From positions 6,118,501 through 6,182,500 of the forward strand of contig NZ_CP022222.1 of assembly GCF_009930815.1 (NCBI RefSeq): a stretch of 64,000 nucleotides of DNA, read 5' to 3'. Source of the DNA: Bradyrhizobium sp. CCBAU 051011 (GTDB lineage: Bacteria; Pseudomonadota; Alphaproteobacteria; Rhizobiales; Xanthobacteraceae). This document shows, in pieces, positions 45,452-54,030 of the stretch. Every line of letters starts with the position of its first letter. The first letter of the stretch is position 1. Under the pieces are notes generated by a model. It had not been told where the DNA came from, ran no database searches, and was given only the letters and a program-made list of their open reading frames with translations. The translations under genes and the position numbers were made by a program.

Positions 45452-45745
45452 TTAGGCGCCCGTGGCTGCATTCTTGGCGGCGACCAGTTCGTCGATGCGA
45501 TCGGCGAGATTCTGCAGCACGAAGTACTGCTCGGTCGTGGCCTTGCCGTCGTTGACCTCCTGGGTCCATTTTTCGAGCGGCATCTTGATCCCGAACGCCT
45601 TGTCGATGGCAAAGGCGATGTCGAGGAAGTCCAGGCTGTCGATTCCCAGATCGTCGATGGCGTGGCTCTCCGGCTTGATCGTGTCGCGCGGAATGTCGCA
45701 GGTCTCCGCGATAATGTTGGCGATCTGATCGAATGTGGAAGACAT
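45452..45745 (-). CDS. acpXL: Acyl carrier protein AcpXL
   Basis: Specialised carrier of about 97 aa for the 27-hydroxyoctacosanoate-type chain of lipid A. The phosphopantetheine Ser is S37 in [20 protein letters not shown], followed by [18 protein letters not shown], closely matching Rhizobium AcpXL. Two adjacent ATGs occur (45748, 45745); the second aligns with known AcpXL starts and has the better spacing from AAAGG. First gene of the lipid A very-long-chain cluster; a promoter should lie in the 230 bases upstream. Confidence 0.95.
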   Translation of the reverse strand: MSSTFDQIANIIAETCDIPRDTIKPESHAIDDLGIDSLDFLDIAFAIDKAFGIKMPLEKWTQEVNDGKATTEQYFVLQNLADRIDELVAAKNAATGA

Positions 45746-45977
45746 CATTAAGCCTTTGATATACTGGAGAAAATCCGGAACGGCTTGGAGGAGGCGGGCG
45801 CGCGGCCCCGGAAGGCCCTGTTCCCCCGGCCGGAGTCGAGTGCCCGTATATCGGAGCGGGGCGCTGAGTTCAATGGAAAGGGACCGATCCCACCGCATTG
45901 GAATTGGGGGTGAAAATGGCGGTTTCGGGGAGCCAGCCTGTGGCATCAACGAAAGCCCGTCGCGATCACCCCAGCGT

Positions 45978-47903
45978 TCAATCCGCCCGCAACATGAAGC
46001 CATCGAAATAGGCGCCAAATTCCCCATGGCCATCGAGCGGGAGCACGTGCGCGACGTACTGGTCCGGTCGCACCACGACCATGCAGCCCGTGCCCCGATC
46101 GATCCCGCGCATCGAAAAGATGTCATGGCCGCCCCTCAAATCGGGACAGAACATTTTTTCGTAGTCGATGAGCCCGTAGTGTCCTTTGCGCGGGAGGAGC
46201 AGTGGCGGCATCCTTTCGATGGCAAGCTCGGTGTGCGCCTGCTGGAACACCGCGCGGACATCGATCACTGAATCGATGTCGGCGCCCGCAGGTGTGTGCC
46301 TTCTGACGGGAGATTTTGGATTCTCGCTCAGGAAATCGCAGAGCGAGCGGACAGGGGAGCTGGCGGCGGCGGGATCGCCCGCGCCGGCAAAGATAAAAAT
46401 CCGGAAGCGTCCGTCCGCCTTGGCGACATGACCGAGATGAACCGGCTTGGCATCCGAGAGCCGGACGACCGGCGCGGAGTGAAAACGCGTACCGATCACG
46501 AAGCCTTTGGCGAGATGCTGGTGATCAGGTTCGGCCGTAAGCATGGATGGGCGGTAGTGGGTCGCCGTTCCCGCAGTGTAGCGGCCGTGCCGGACGAAAT
46601 AGTTTTGGGTTTCTGCGGCGTCCGCGCCCTTGTTGTCGCCCTTGGCGGAAGCGAGGATTTCGGCCCATTCGCGGTCGAAGTCGATCAGTTCCTTCGCCAC
46701 CGCCTGCCGTTCCGCCGAGTAGCTGTGCAATAGATGCGGCGCGCTGTGCCGGCGCAGCACGGAAGCCAGCTTCCATCCGAGATTGAAGCCGTCCTGCATC
46801 GAGACGTTCATGCCCTGGGCCGCCTTGGGGCTATGGGTGTGGCAGGCATCGCCGGCGATGAACACGCGGGGCAGGCGCGTTGCGGCCTCTTCCGCCGGGA
46901 CGTCGTCGAACTTGTCGGTCAGCCGCTGGCCGATCTCATAGACCGACCACCAGGCGATTTCCTTCACGTCGAGCGTATAGGGATGAAGAATCCGCCGCGC
47001 CTTCGCGATCAGATCATCCGAGGTGATGTTGCGGCTCGTGACCCGTTCGCCGGCGTCGAGATTGGCGAGCTCGACATAGAGCCGGACGAGATAGCCGCCT
47101 TCGCGCGGGATCACGATGATGCTGCCGTCACGGGCCGATTGGATCAGCACCTTGAAGCGGATGTCGGGAAAGTCGGTGACGGCAAGGACGTCCATCACAC
47201 CCCAGGCATGATTGGCGGAATCGCCGCGCAACTCGCGCCCGATCGACTTTCGCACGGTGCTGCGCGCGCCGTCGCAGCCGACGACATAGCGAGCTTTGAC
47301 GGTCTCGATCTCGCCCTGGTGCCCGGCATCGAGCCGCTCAAGGCGCACGGTCACCGCGTGGTCCTCGAACCGCGCCGTCGGCGAGATCTCAAGATCGAGC
47401 AGGCGCCGTGAATAATACGGCTCGAGCTTCGACGGCGATTTGCGCATGACATCGAGATAGCAATCATGCACGCGCGCCTGGTTAAGGATGACGTGCGGCA
47501 TTTCCGACAGCCCGTCCTCGACGTCCTGAACCCGGCCGCTGCGCACGATGTTTTCAGGCATGCCGTCGTCCGGCTTCCAGAACGTGGTTTCCGTGATCCA
47601 GCAGGCCTCCTTCAGCACGCGCTCGCTGAAGCCAAAGGCATGAAACATCTCCATGGTGCGACACGCGATGCCGTCGGCCTGGCCGCGCAGCAGCCGGCTC
47701 GGCTTTTGCTCGACGATGCAGGTCTTGATGTCAGAAAACGCCGCAAGCTGCGCGGCCAGCGTGAGACCTGCCGGTCCGCAGCCGACAATCAACACATCGA
47801 CTTCCGCCGGAACTGGTCCTGATATGCCGGAAGGCAAGACCCGCTCGCCGGGATCGGCCACTTCAGGGTCGCCCGGCTCGAATCCGTTCAGGTGAAACTG
47901 CAT
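45978..47903 (-). CDS. FAD-dependent aromatic monooxygenase, 3-hydroxybenzoate 4-monooxygenase (MobA)-like
   Basis: A 641-aa group A flavoprotein hydroxylase. The FAD fold is [20 protein letters not shown] (GxGxxG), then [18 protein letters not shown] (DG motif) and [19 protein letters not shown] (GD motif). The C-terminal 170 residues form the thioredoxin-like domain of phenol hydroxylase/MobA enzymes. [20 protein letters not shown] and [10 protein letters not shown] fit the MobA branch, which makes protocatechuate from 3-hydroxybenzoate; the substrate is not proven. The ATG at 47903 follows GGGAGGAGCC. It is divergent from a MarR gene across a 108-base region holding a palindrome. Confidence 0.88.
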   Translation of the reverse strand: MQFHLNGFEPGDPEVADPGERVLPSGISGPVPAEVDVLIVGCGPAGLTLAAQLAAFSDIKTCIVEQKPSRLLRGQADGIACRTMEMFHAFGFSERVLKEACWITETTFWKPDDGMPENIVRSGRVQDVEDGLSEMPHVILNQARVHDCYLDVMRKSPSKLEPYYSRRLLDLEISPTARFEDHAVTVRLERLDAGHQGEIETVKARYVVGCDGARSTVRKSIGRELRGDSANHAWGVMDVLAVTDFPDIRFKVLIQSARDGSIIVIPREGGYLVRLYVELANLDAGERVTSRNITSDDLIAKARRILHPYTLDVKEIAWWSVYEIGQRLTDKFDDVPAEEAATRLPRVFIAGDACHTHSPKAAQGMNVSMQDGFNLGWKLASVLRRHSAPHLLHSYSAERQAVAKELIDFDREWAEILASAKGDNKGADAAETQNYFVRHGRYTAGTATHYRPSMLTAEPDHQHLAKGFVIGTRFHSAPVVRLSDAKPVHLGHVAKADGRFRIFIFAGAGDPAAASSPVRSLCDFLSENPKSPVRRHTPAGADIDSVIDVRAVFQQAHTELAIERMPPLLLPRKGHYGLIDYEKMFCPDLRGGHDIFSMRGIDRGTGCMVVVRPDQYVAHVLPLDGHGEFGAYFDGFMLRAD

Positions 47904-47945
47904 GAGATGGCTCCTCCCGTCTCCGGCCACCCTACGATATTGCTC

Positions 47946-47968
47946 AGCATGCTGATTATCAGTATGCT
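47946..47968. promoter_or_regulatory. Probable MarR operator palindrome
   Basis: AGCATGCTGAT, one central T, then ATCAGTATGCT: 11-base arms with a single mismatch. It lies midway in the 108-base region between the divergent monooxygenase (start 47903) and marR (start 48012) genes, the classic place for a MarR-family operator controlling both. Confidence 0.78.
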
Positions 47969-48011
47969 TGTCAATTCCAGACCCGCCTTCAAACCTGCCT
48001 TGGAGCGTTCG

Positions 48012-48479
48012 GTGAGAGATAACAACGAGATGCCCGGCCATCTGGCGCGCCGGTTCCAGCAGATTGCGGTGGCCGTGTTCCTCGCCGAGGTCGAGGACGC
48101 CGGCTTCGACCTCACTCCGGTTCAGTACGCAGCGCTGGCGGCAATCAAGCTCAACCCGGGCATCGACCAGGTGACGCTTGCCGGCCTGATCGCCTACGAC
48201 CGAACCACCATCACCGGCGTGGTCGATCGTCTCGTGCAGAAAGGCTTGCTGGTGCGCCACCCCAGCCCCCGCGACCGCCGCGCCCGCGAGTTGCAGGTCA
48301 CGGAGTCGGGAAAACGTACGCTGCGCGCCATCACGCCGGCCGTCGAGGCGGCGCAGCGGACCATGCTGCGCGGCCTCACCGAAAAGGAGGGCGCGGACTT
48401 GATGCGGCTGTTGCGAAAAGCCATCGCCGCCGGCAACGAACTCAGCCGCGCGCCGTTGCGGGACGCGGAATTGCGGTGA
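48012..48479 (+). CDS. MarR family transcriptional regulator
   Basis: A 155-aa winged-helix regulator of the aromatic-acid-sensing type. DLTPVQYAALAAIKLNPG and TLAGLIAYDRTTITGVVDRL form the helix-turn-helix, and LVRHPSPRDRRARELQVTESG the wing with its DxR motif. I chose the GTG at 48012 (TTGGAG upstream); earlier in-frame ATGs at 47949 and 47964 lie inside the palindrome. It probably represses the divergent monooxygenase and itself, released by an aromatic ligand. Confidence 0.9.
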   Translation: MRDNNEMPGHLARRFQQIAVAVFLAEVEDAGFDLTPVQYAALAAIKLNPGIDQVTLAGLIAYDRTTITGVVDRLVQKGLLVRHPSPRDRRARELQVTESGKRTLRAITPAVEAAQRTMLRGLTEKEGADLMRLLRKAIAAGNELSRAPLRDAELR

Positions 48480-48495
48480 GTGCGACGCGAATGAC

Positions 48496-48575
48496 GTAGG
48501 GTGGATTAGCGACAGCGTAATCCGCCGCACCAAATCGAAAGTCCGTAGGATGGTTAGAGCGTAGCGAAACCCATC
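48496..48575. repeat. Short palindromic repeats, GTAGGGTGGATTAGCG type
   Basis: Two adjacent units, GTAGGGTGGATTAGCGACAG to GTAATCCGCC (48496-48526) and GTAGGATGGTTAGAGCGTAG to AACCCATC (48545-48575). Each has the GxAGCG-like centre and mirrored ends common to another widespread alphaproteobacterial repeat. A further CCATCCTGCGAACC about 45 bases on mirrors the second. Confidence 0.7.
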
Positions 48576-48674
48576 GCGTCTCGGCTCGCGATTGATGAGT
48601 ATCGCTGAGCTGCATCCATCCTGCGAACCACGAATACGCTATCGCTGATCCCCCTTACGTTTCCGGACCGGCCT

Positions 48675-49718
48675 TCACGACTTCTTCGCTTCATCCAGAA
48701 ACGCCTGTACCGCTTCGAACAACTTCAGGCGATTGCGCTCCATGATGATGCTGTGCGTTCCCTCGGCCAGCGCGACGTAGCGTTTGCCCGGCGAATTCAC
48801 GAGGAGCGGAAACAGCGTCTGCGCCATGTAGGGCGGCGTATCGCGGTCCCATTCGGCGCCGACCAGCAAAGTTGGCGCCGTGATCTTGGCGGGATCGTAA
48901 TAGGGTTTGCCGGCGCCGAAGAATTCGGCGCCGTCCTGTACGACGCCGTTGGGGGCGCGGACCACCGGCGGATTCATCGTTGCACCGTCCGGATCGGTTG
49001 CGAAGGTCGCAGCCGCCCAGGCGTCGAACCACCCGGCGGGGATGAGGCTGGCTTTCTTGTCCTCGGGCACGCCGGTGTACCAGCGTTCCCTTGCCTGATC
49101 GCGATTGACCATGCGGTAGGCGCCGAGCTTGCCGGCGCCGGCCTGAACCAGCGAAGGCGTTTGCCGGATCCAGCTTGGTGCATAGAGCACAAGGCGTTCG
49201 ACCTTCGCGGCGTTCTGCGTGGTGTAGGTGGCCATCAGCGTGGTGCCCCAGGACCAGCCGAGCAGGTTGAGGCGCGGAATGTTCCGGTGCCGCAGGATGA
49301 AATCGACGGCGGTGCCGATGTCCTTGACCGCGGTCTCGCCGTTCACGATCGGCGGATTGGCTTCGGGCTTGTCGGCCATTTCCTTCGGGCGGGTGGATTT
49401 GCCGTAGCCGCGCAGGTCGAGAAGCCACACGTCGTAGCCGCGCGCGGCGATGTATTCCATCCAGGACAGGCCATCGAGCTTGAGGTCGAACGCCGTCTCG
49501 GACGGATAGGTCGCGCCGTGCACGTAGAGCACGGTTTGCTCGGGGCGGAACGACGTCATGTCAGCCGGCCGCTTGTTGCGGACGTAGATTTCGATGCCGG
49601 GATCGGAAGTCTTGACCATCATCTCTTCGGTCACCAGGGGCCTCGTCTGTGCCAGCGCCGGAATGGAAAGCAGCGTTGCGAGAAAAAAGCCTGCGGTCGC
49701 GATCGAAAGTCTCACCAT
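48675..49718 (-). CDS. Exported alpha/beta hydrolase
   Basis: A 347-aa protein with a Sec signal peptide (FFLATLLSIPALAQ). The alpha/beta hydrolase fold has TVLYVHGATYPSETAFDL near the oxyanion hole and the nucleophile elbow LLGWSWGTTLMATY, with Ser in GWSWG. The probable acid is in LLVGAEWDRDTP, and the His in LAEGTHSIIMERNR. The ribosome site is GAGGGAGG. Probably a periplasmic esterase or similar; no operon partner. Confidence 0.88.
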   Translation of the reverse strand: MVRLSIATAGFFLATLLSIPALAQTRPLVTEEMMVKTSDPGIEIYVRNKRPADMTSFRPEQTVLYVHGATYPSETAFDLKLDGLSWMEYIAARGYDVWLLDLRGYGKSTRPKEMADKPEANPPIVNGETAVKDIGTAVDFILRHRNIPRLNLLGWSWGTTLMATYTTQNAAKVERLVLYAPSWIRQTPSLVQAGAGKLGAYRMVNRDQARERWYTGVPEDKKASLIPAGWFDAWAAATFATDPDGATMNPPVVRAPNGVVQDGAEFFGAGKPYYDPAKITAPTLLVGAEWDRDTPPYMAQTLFPLLVNSPGKRYVALAEGTHSIIMERNRLKLFEAVQAFLDEAKKS

Positions 49719-50327
49719 AGCCTCCCTCGTATTTTCTTTGTTTCTGCCTACGTAACGTAACGGCAATTGCGCTCGCCGTGCATCTAATTCTCGCCCGGTG
49801 ACGAAAGCGGATGGGTCTGACGGTGACTAATCGGAGCTAAAGATGCGCTGCGCGTTCGCACGATTTTCTTCAACAACTTCAAGCTGATTTGCCCCGTCCA
49901 GTCGTGCGCGGAAAAATATACAGCTTCGCCGTCAGCCCAAATCACGCTTACAAATCGGCCATCCCGTTCCGAGAAGAGGGGCGTTGGCCATCGTCACGAA
50001 CGTTGGAGCGGGTTGCGGTGGACGCGGCAGCGTCGGGCGCGAGAAGTGTTCGCAGGGCGGTTCTCCGTGAGCGAGCGCGGCGCGCAGGACGTACGGCGCT
50101 TAAACGCTTCCGCCAGGAACTTCGGCCGGCAGCACTTGGCTGGCTGACGTCTTTGGCAGAGGAAGCTGCGTACGGCAAAACCGTGTGGTCCTGGCGCCCG
50201 TGGCTGGTGTCAAGCCGGCGGAGGTTTTCGAAGCTCGACCGAGTTTCGGTGAACCGCCAATTCGCCGGTGATGGAGGCAAGAGGAATTCGTCTCCAGGGA
50301 GAGCGCGGCATAAGCCGTAAACCCACT

Positions 50328-50441
50328 GCGCAGGGAATGCCGGGCTGCTCCGGCTGTACCTGTATGCTCGTGTGCGCATTTCCTTAAGTGCATTTGCACA
50401 CGAGACCGCGGGTGCAGCAAAGCACCCGGCATTCCCTGCGC
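50328..50441. repeat. 114-base nested inverted repeat, GCGCAGGGAATGCCGGG family
   Basis: Perfect 17-base arms, GCGCAGGGAATGCCGGG (50328-50344) and CCCGGCATTCCCTGCGC (50425-50441). Inside lie perfect 9-base arms, CTCGTGTGC (50367-50375) and GCACACGAG (50396-50404). The RNA would form a branched hairpin. I recall similar elements elsewhere in Bradyrhizobium genomes, but only one copy is in this window. Confidence 0.88.
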
Positions 50442-50542
50442 CCTCTCACTTTTGGGGGTGAACGATTTGCAAAACTCGGGCGCATGGTGTCGCGAGAATG
50501 CGAAACTGTAGCCATGTCATCGCGAGCGAAGCGTTGAACCGC

Positions 50543-50628
50543 GTAGCCCGGATGGGGCGCAGCGAAATCCGGGGCAGTGTCAATGCGGGTGACGATTCCC
50601 GGATTGCGCTACGCTCCATCCGGGCTAC
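50543..50628. repeat. Palindromic repeat, GTAGCCCGGATGG family, copy 3
   Basis: GTAGCCCGGATGGGGCGCAG at the left and TACGCTCCATCCGGGCTAC at the right; same family as 9866-9951 and 41307-41426, and the same length as copy 1 (86 bases). Confidence 0.88.
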
Positions 50629-50670
50629 ATGCCGGCTGTTTGAAAACCGAATAGGTCGTTGTCCACACGA

Positions 50671-51009
50671 CTACCCGTGCGGCGTCACCGAAATCCGCGC
50701 GCAATCGCGCCGGCCCATCAGCACGCAGTCCTGAGTCTTGCGGAGATCGGCGATGCTGACCGCGAGCCAGATGCCGATCGCGGTGAGCGCCACGGTGAAG
50801 GCGAAGGCGGCGACATTGGCGAGCATGCGGTGACGGAAATCGTCGCCCTCATCGCGCGGCCGCTCATAGCGGGAAAGGTCGCTCGCCGCCGGCTGCGCCT
50901 TCGCTGGCTCGGGTTGGTCCCGCCGGGCAGGCGGATGGGCGGAGGTGCGCGGCCGGAACTTGAGCACGACATGCTCTTCGTCCGAGCTAAAGGGCCGCTG
51001 GGTTTTCAC
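50671..51009 (-). CDS. Hypothetical single-span membrane protein
   Basis: A 112-aa protein from a GTG. The polar N-terminus has VVLKFRPRTSAHPP and SRYERPRDEGDDFRHRML. One membrane helix follows (NVAAFAFTVALTAIGIWLAV), then a short tail with two Cys (TQDCVLMGRRDCARI) ending in TPHG. Similar VVLKFRPR proteins occur in Bradyrhizobium; the function is unknown. The ribosome site is weak, so the start is uncertain. Confidence 0.72.
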   Translation of the reverse strand: MKTQRPFSSDEEHVVLKFRPRTSAHPPARRDQPEPAKAQPAASDLSRYERPRDEGDDFRHRMLANVAAFAFTVALTAIGIWLAVSIADLRKTQDCVLMGRRDCARISVTPHG

Positions 51010-51138
51010 TGCCGTCGATCCGCGAGAAATCAGTTCGTCTTTTTAGCACGGCGGCTGAACTTCCAACATGAAATCTTGATCGACGCGGGACAGCCATCCC
51101 GACCCGCAATGCCTGGAACTGGGCGCTCGCCGGCCGGC

Positions 51139-51723
51139 TCAGCCCTGCTTCGACAGCCGCCCCATCATGTAGAACTCATCGTTCGGGCGCATCGCGGTGA
51201 CGTTGGCCAGCCGGTTCGACAGCGCGAAGAAGGCCGAAATCGCCGCGATGTCCCAGATGTCGTCGTCGGAAAAGCCGTGGCCGGCGACTTCGGCAAGATC
51301 GGCCTCCGACACCTCGTTCGCCGCTCGGCTCACCTTCATGGCGAACTCGAGCATGGCGCGCTGGCGCGGCGTGATGTCGGCCTTGCGGTAGTTGACCGCG
51401 ATCTGGTCGGCGATCTGCGGGTTCTTGGCCCGGATGCGCAGGATCGCGCCATGCGCGATCACGCAGTAGTGACACTGGTTGGCGCTACTCGTCGCCACCA
51501 CGATCATCTCGCGCTCGGCCTTGGTCAGCCCGCCGTCCTTCTCCATCAGCGCGTCATGATAGGCAAAGAAGGCGCGAAATTCGTCCGGACGATAGGCCAG
51601 CGTCAGGAAGACATTCGGCACGAAGCCGGATTTCTCCTGCACCGCAAGAATCCGGGTGCGGATATCCTCCGGCAGCTTGTCGATGGCGGGCGGCTGAAAT
51701 CGCGGGGCGGCAGGCTTGGTCAT
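51139..51723 (-). CDS. AhpD-like carboxymuconolactone decarboxylase family protein (peroxidase-related)
   Basis: About 194 aa, AhpD-like fold. The redox motif is CHYC in SSANQCHYCVIAHGAIL, with the following His, a layout used by alkylhydroperoxidase D to reduce peroxides. AEREMIVVATSSAN precedes it. The closest group is the peroxidase-related family (TIGR01926-like). The ATG at 51723 gives MTKPAAPRFQPPAIDKL; the longer frame to 51822 lacks support. It ends the strand downstream of herA by 111 bases and may share its transcript. Confidence 0.85.
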   Translation of the reverse strand: MTKPAAPRFQPPAIDKLPEDIRTRILAVQEKSGFVPNVFLTLAYRPDEFRAFFAYHDALMEKDGGLTKAEREMIVVATSSANQCHYCVIAHGAILRIRAKNPQIADQIAVNYRKADITPRQRAMLEFAMKVSRAANEVSEADLAEVAGHGFSDDDIWDIAAISAFFALSNRLANVTAMRPNDEFYMMGRLSKQG

Positions 51724-51834
51724 GAAGGGGTTCCGGCTCAAGGCCGCGGGATGCGGCGTTGCCGGAACCATATCGCGTTTCGCGGCCAGGTGCATACCGC
51801 CGCGCGCGCGAGAATCGCGCAAGGCTGTGGCGCC

Positions 51835-53577
51835 TCAGCGCAGCGGCTTTTTCAAGAGCGAGAAGCGGTCGGGATCGAGCCCCATCGAGGGCTGCAGCAT
51901 CGGCGCTTCCACCGGCGTCATGATACGGGCGGCGGGCCGCTCGCCGCCGATGCCGGGATCGTTCGGCACGTCGCGGTTGGAGGTGGCGCCACGCCAACGG
52001 TCCAGCACGGCGGAGACGAAGTGCATGTCATGGCCGGCGGCGACCGACGGCACGGACGCGATGGTGGCTTCGCTGCGCGGCAACTGGTGGACCGGCACCT
52101 CCTTGAAGCGCAGGCGCGTCGGCAGCGCCACCCCTTCGCCGAAGGCCAGCACCTCGCGGGTGCCGAGCGAAGGCACGAAGGACAAGAGGTTTGCGGCGGC
52201 GTCAGAGACGGCCGAGCGCAGCAGCGCCTGGTCGCGGTCGTTGGCAAGGCGCATCGCAAACAGCGTGTTGCACTGGGAGATGATGGTGGCGTCAAGTTCG
52301 GCCGGACGCTGGGTGACGAGGCCGAGAAAGACGCCGTATTTGCGGCCCTCCTTGGCGATGCGCGAGACGGCTTTCCGGGTCGGGCCGAAACCGATGTTGC
52401 GGTCGGCCGAGGCGTAGCGGTGCGCCTCTTCGCAGACGAACAGAAGCGGCGACACGCCGTCGCTCCACAGGCCGAAATCGAACGCCATGCGGCACAGCAC
52501 CGACACCACGGAATCGACGACTTCGGCGGGGAAGCCGGCGAGCTGCATGATGGTCATCGGCCGGCCATTGGCCGGCAGGCGGAAAAGATGGCTGATGACT
52601 TCCGCCATGGTATCGCCGCCGACATTGGCGTTGTCGAACATGAAGGCGTAGCGCGGATCGTTGCGCACGGTCTCGATGCGCGAAATCAGCTTGTGATAGA
52701 TGATGCGCGAGGAGCGGTTCTCCAGCTTGCCCATCCGCTCGTCGATCAGCGAAATCAGATCGACCAGCCGGTACGGCACCGGCGTATCCACCGTGTAGCC
52801 GCCCGACTTGGGGTCGACGCGCTTCAGCCCGAGCCGGTCGGAGTTCTGATACTGGGTGTAGAGTCCCTTCGCCATCGGGATGACTTCGGCGAGAACGTCG
52901 AGCTCTTCGGGCACGCCGGGCCGGCCGCCGAACAACACGTCGACGATCTCTTCGAAGTTGAACAGCCAGAACGGCAGCTTCAGATTGCGCGGGTTGAGCA
53001 CCAGCGCGCGGTCGCCGAAGCAGCGGCCATATTCGTTGTGCACGTCGAGCAGGAAAACCCGCAGGTTCGGCCGTGCTTTCAGGATCTCGTTGAGCAGCAA
53101 CGACACGCTGGTCGATTTACCGACGCCGGTGGAACCGAGGACGGCGAAGTGCTTGGAGAGCATTTCCTCGACGTCGACATAGGCGATCACCGAGCGGTCT
53201 TGCTGCAGGGTGCCGACATTGATCTGGTCCGATCCGCTCGGCGCATAGACGGTGCGCAGGTCCTGGGCCGTGATGAGGTCGACGTCATCGCCGATCGTCG
53301 GATAATTGGTGACGCCTCGCTGGAATTTGGGACGCTCGCCGCCGGAAATTTCGCCGAGCAGGTCGACCGAGGCGCTCGCGATATAGTTGTCGGAGCTCGG
53401 CAGATCCTCGCAGGATACCTCGGTGAGCATCGCAACGATCGTGGACTGGGCGCAGCGAATGCTGATGAAGCGGCCGACGGTGGCGCGCACTTCGGAGACG
53501 GGCATCTGGCCTGTCGCCAGAAGTCCGACCCGGGCCTGCGAGCCGCGCACGGAAATGACACGTCCGAAGGATGTCAC
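51835..53577 (-). CDS. HerA-like DUF87 ATPase
   Basis: A 580-aa FtsK/HerA superfamily DNA-translocase-like ATPase. It has an N-terminal HAS-barrel-like region (SFGRVISVRGSQARVGL), Walker A GSTGVGKST near residue 150, LRVFLLDVHNEYGRCFG, Walker B LLFVCEEAHRYA, and the arginine-finger-type region VFLGLVTQRPAEL. Bacterial HerA often pairs with a nuclease (NurA, or SIR2 in defence systems), but no nuclease gene is adjacent here. It starts at a GTG. Probably a housekeeping DNA-repair factor common in this order; a defence role is not supported by context. Confidence 0.88.
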   Translation of the reverse strand: MTSFGRVISVRGSQARVGLLATGQMPVSEVRATVGRFISIRCAQSTIVAMLTEVSCEDLPSSDNYIASASVDLLGEISGGERPKFQRGVTNYPTIGDDVDLITAQDLRTVYAPSGSDQINVGTLQQDRSVIAYVDVEEMLSKHFAVLGSTGVGKSTSVSLLLNEILKARPNLRVFLLDVHNEYGRCFGDRALVLNPRNLKLPFWLFNFEEIVDVLFGGRPGVPEELDVLAEVIPMAKGLYTQYQNSDRLGLKRVDPKSGGYTVDTPVPYRLVDLISLIDERMGKLENRSSRIIYHKLISRIETVRNDPRYAFMFDNANVGGDTMAEVISHLFRLPANGRPMTIMQLAGFPAEVVDSVVSVLCRMAFDFGLWSDGVSPLLFVCEEAHRYASADRNIGFGPTRKAVSRIAKEGRKYGVFLGLVTQRPAELDATIISQCNTLFAMRLANDRDQALLRSAVSDAAANLLSFVPSLGTREVLAFGEGVALPTRLRFKEVPVHQLPRSEATIASVPSVAAGHDMHFVSAVLDRWRGATSNRDVPNDPGIGGERPAARIMTPVEAPMLQPSMGLDPDRFSLLKKPLR

Positions 53578-54030
53578 GGTGTTGAACCTGGATCTCTAGA
53601 ATTGGGGTCTGACCTCCATTATGGGCGGCGCCGACTAGCGAAACGGTTAAACCGGCGCGATTCCGTATCAGCTAAATCTGCGGCATCTCGGTCAGGATTC
53701 GTTTTCGCAGCAAAGCTCCGTCAGCGCTGCCGGCTGCGAGTTGCGCTGGAAAATAAGGGCTTTCTTGCATTTCTCGCTGCATGCAACGCCGTTCGCGAAT
53801 TAATCGTTCATTTACCACTCCGGACGAGAGGCGCGGCCCGTGATCCGCCTCCCGGTAACCTCTTGATTTGGGATTGCGGATCGGAGCCGACGCGTGTGCG
53901 TGGTAACCGATTGCTAACTGCAAGTTGTAACGCGGCCTCCATCAGGACTACGCAACAATGCCGCGGGGCGCGCGATTTGCGGTCTGAGTTCCATTGCACG
54001 GACCTCTGTCGCATTCCAAGGGTATGTCGG
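53578..54030. other. Intergenic region between divergent herA-like and GGDEF-EAL genes
   Basis: About 450 bases with two GGTAACC sites (53855-53861 and 53901-53907) and an AT-rich block GAATTAATCGTTCATTTACC around 53797. It must carry both promoters; no consensus element is certain. Confidence 0.5.

Larger units (their letters stand above)
49719..50670. other. Long intergenic region with two palindromic repeats
   Basis: About 950 bases. The first 600 hold no supported gene: a 143-codon plus-strand frame (49889-50320) lacks a ribosome site and has Arg/Ala-rich sequence typical of chance frames in GC-rich DNA. From 50328 to 50441 and 50543 to 50628 there are two different palindromic repeats, with a half copy of the GTCATTGCGAG family near 50516. 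Confidence 0.65.

Noticed and set aside
47904..48533. Upstream extension of the monooxygenase frame through the marR gene
   Set aside because: It crosses the divergent promoter and palindrome; a strong ribosome site fixes the start at 47903.
49889..50320. 143-codon frame in the 950-base gap
   Set aside because: No ribosome site, Arg/Ala-rich composition typical of chance frames, and open frames on the opposite strand as well.
51835..53577. Anti-phage defence system built on the HerA-like gene
   Set aside because: No SIR2, DUF4297, nuclease or other defence gene is adjacent, and there are no mobile-element signs.
50659..54030. Very long plus-strand open frame running into the GGDEF-EAL gene
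   Set aside because: It is antisense to the small membrane protein, AhpD-like and HerA-like genes; open antisense frames are a by-product of high-GC codon usage. The GGDEF-EAL protein starts at the GTG at 54031.
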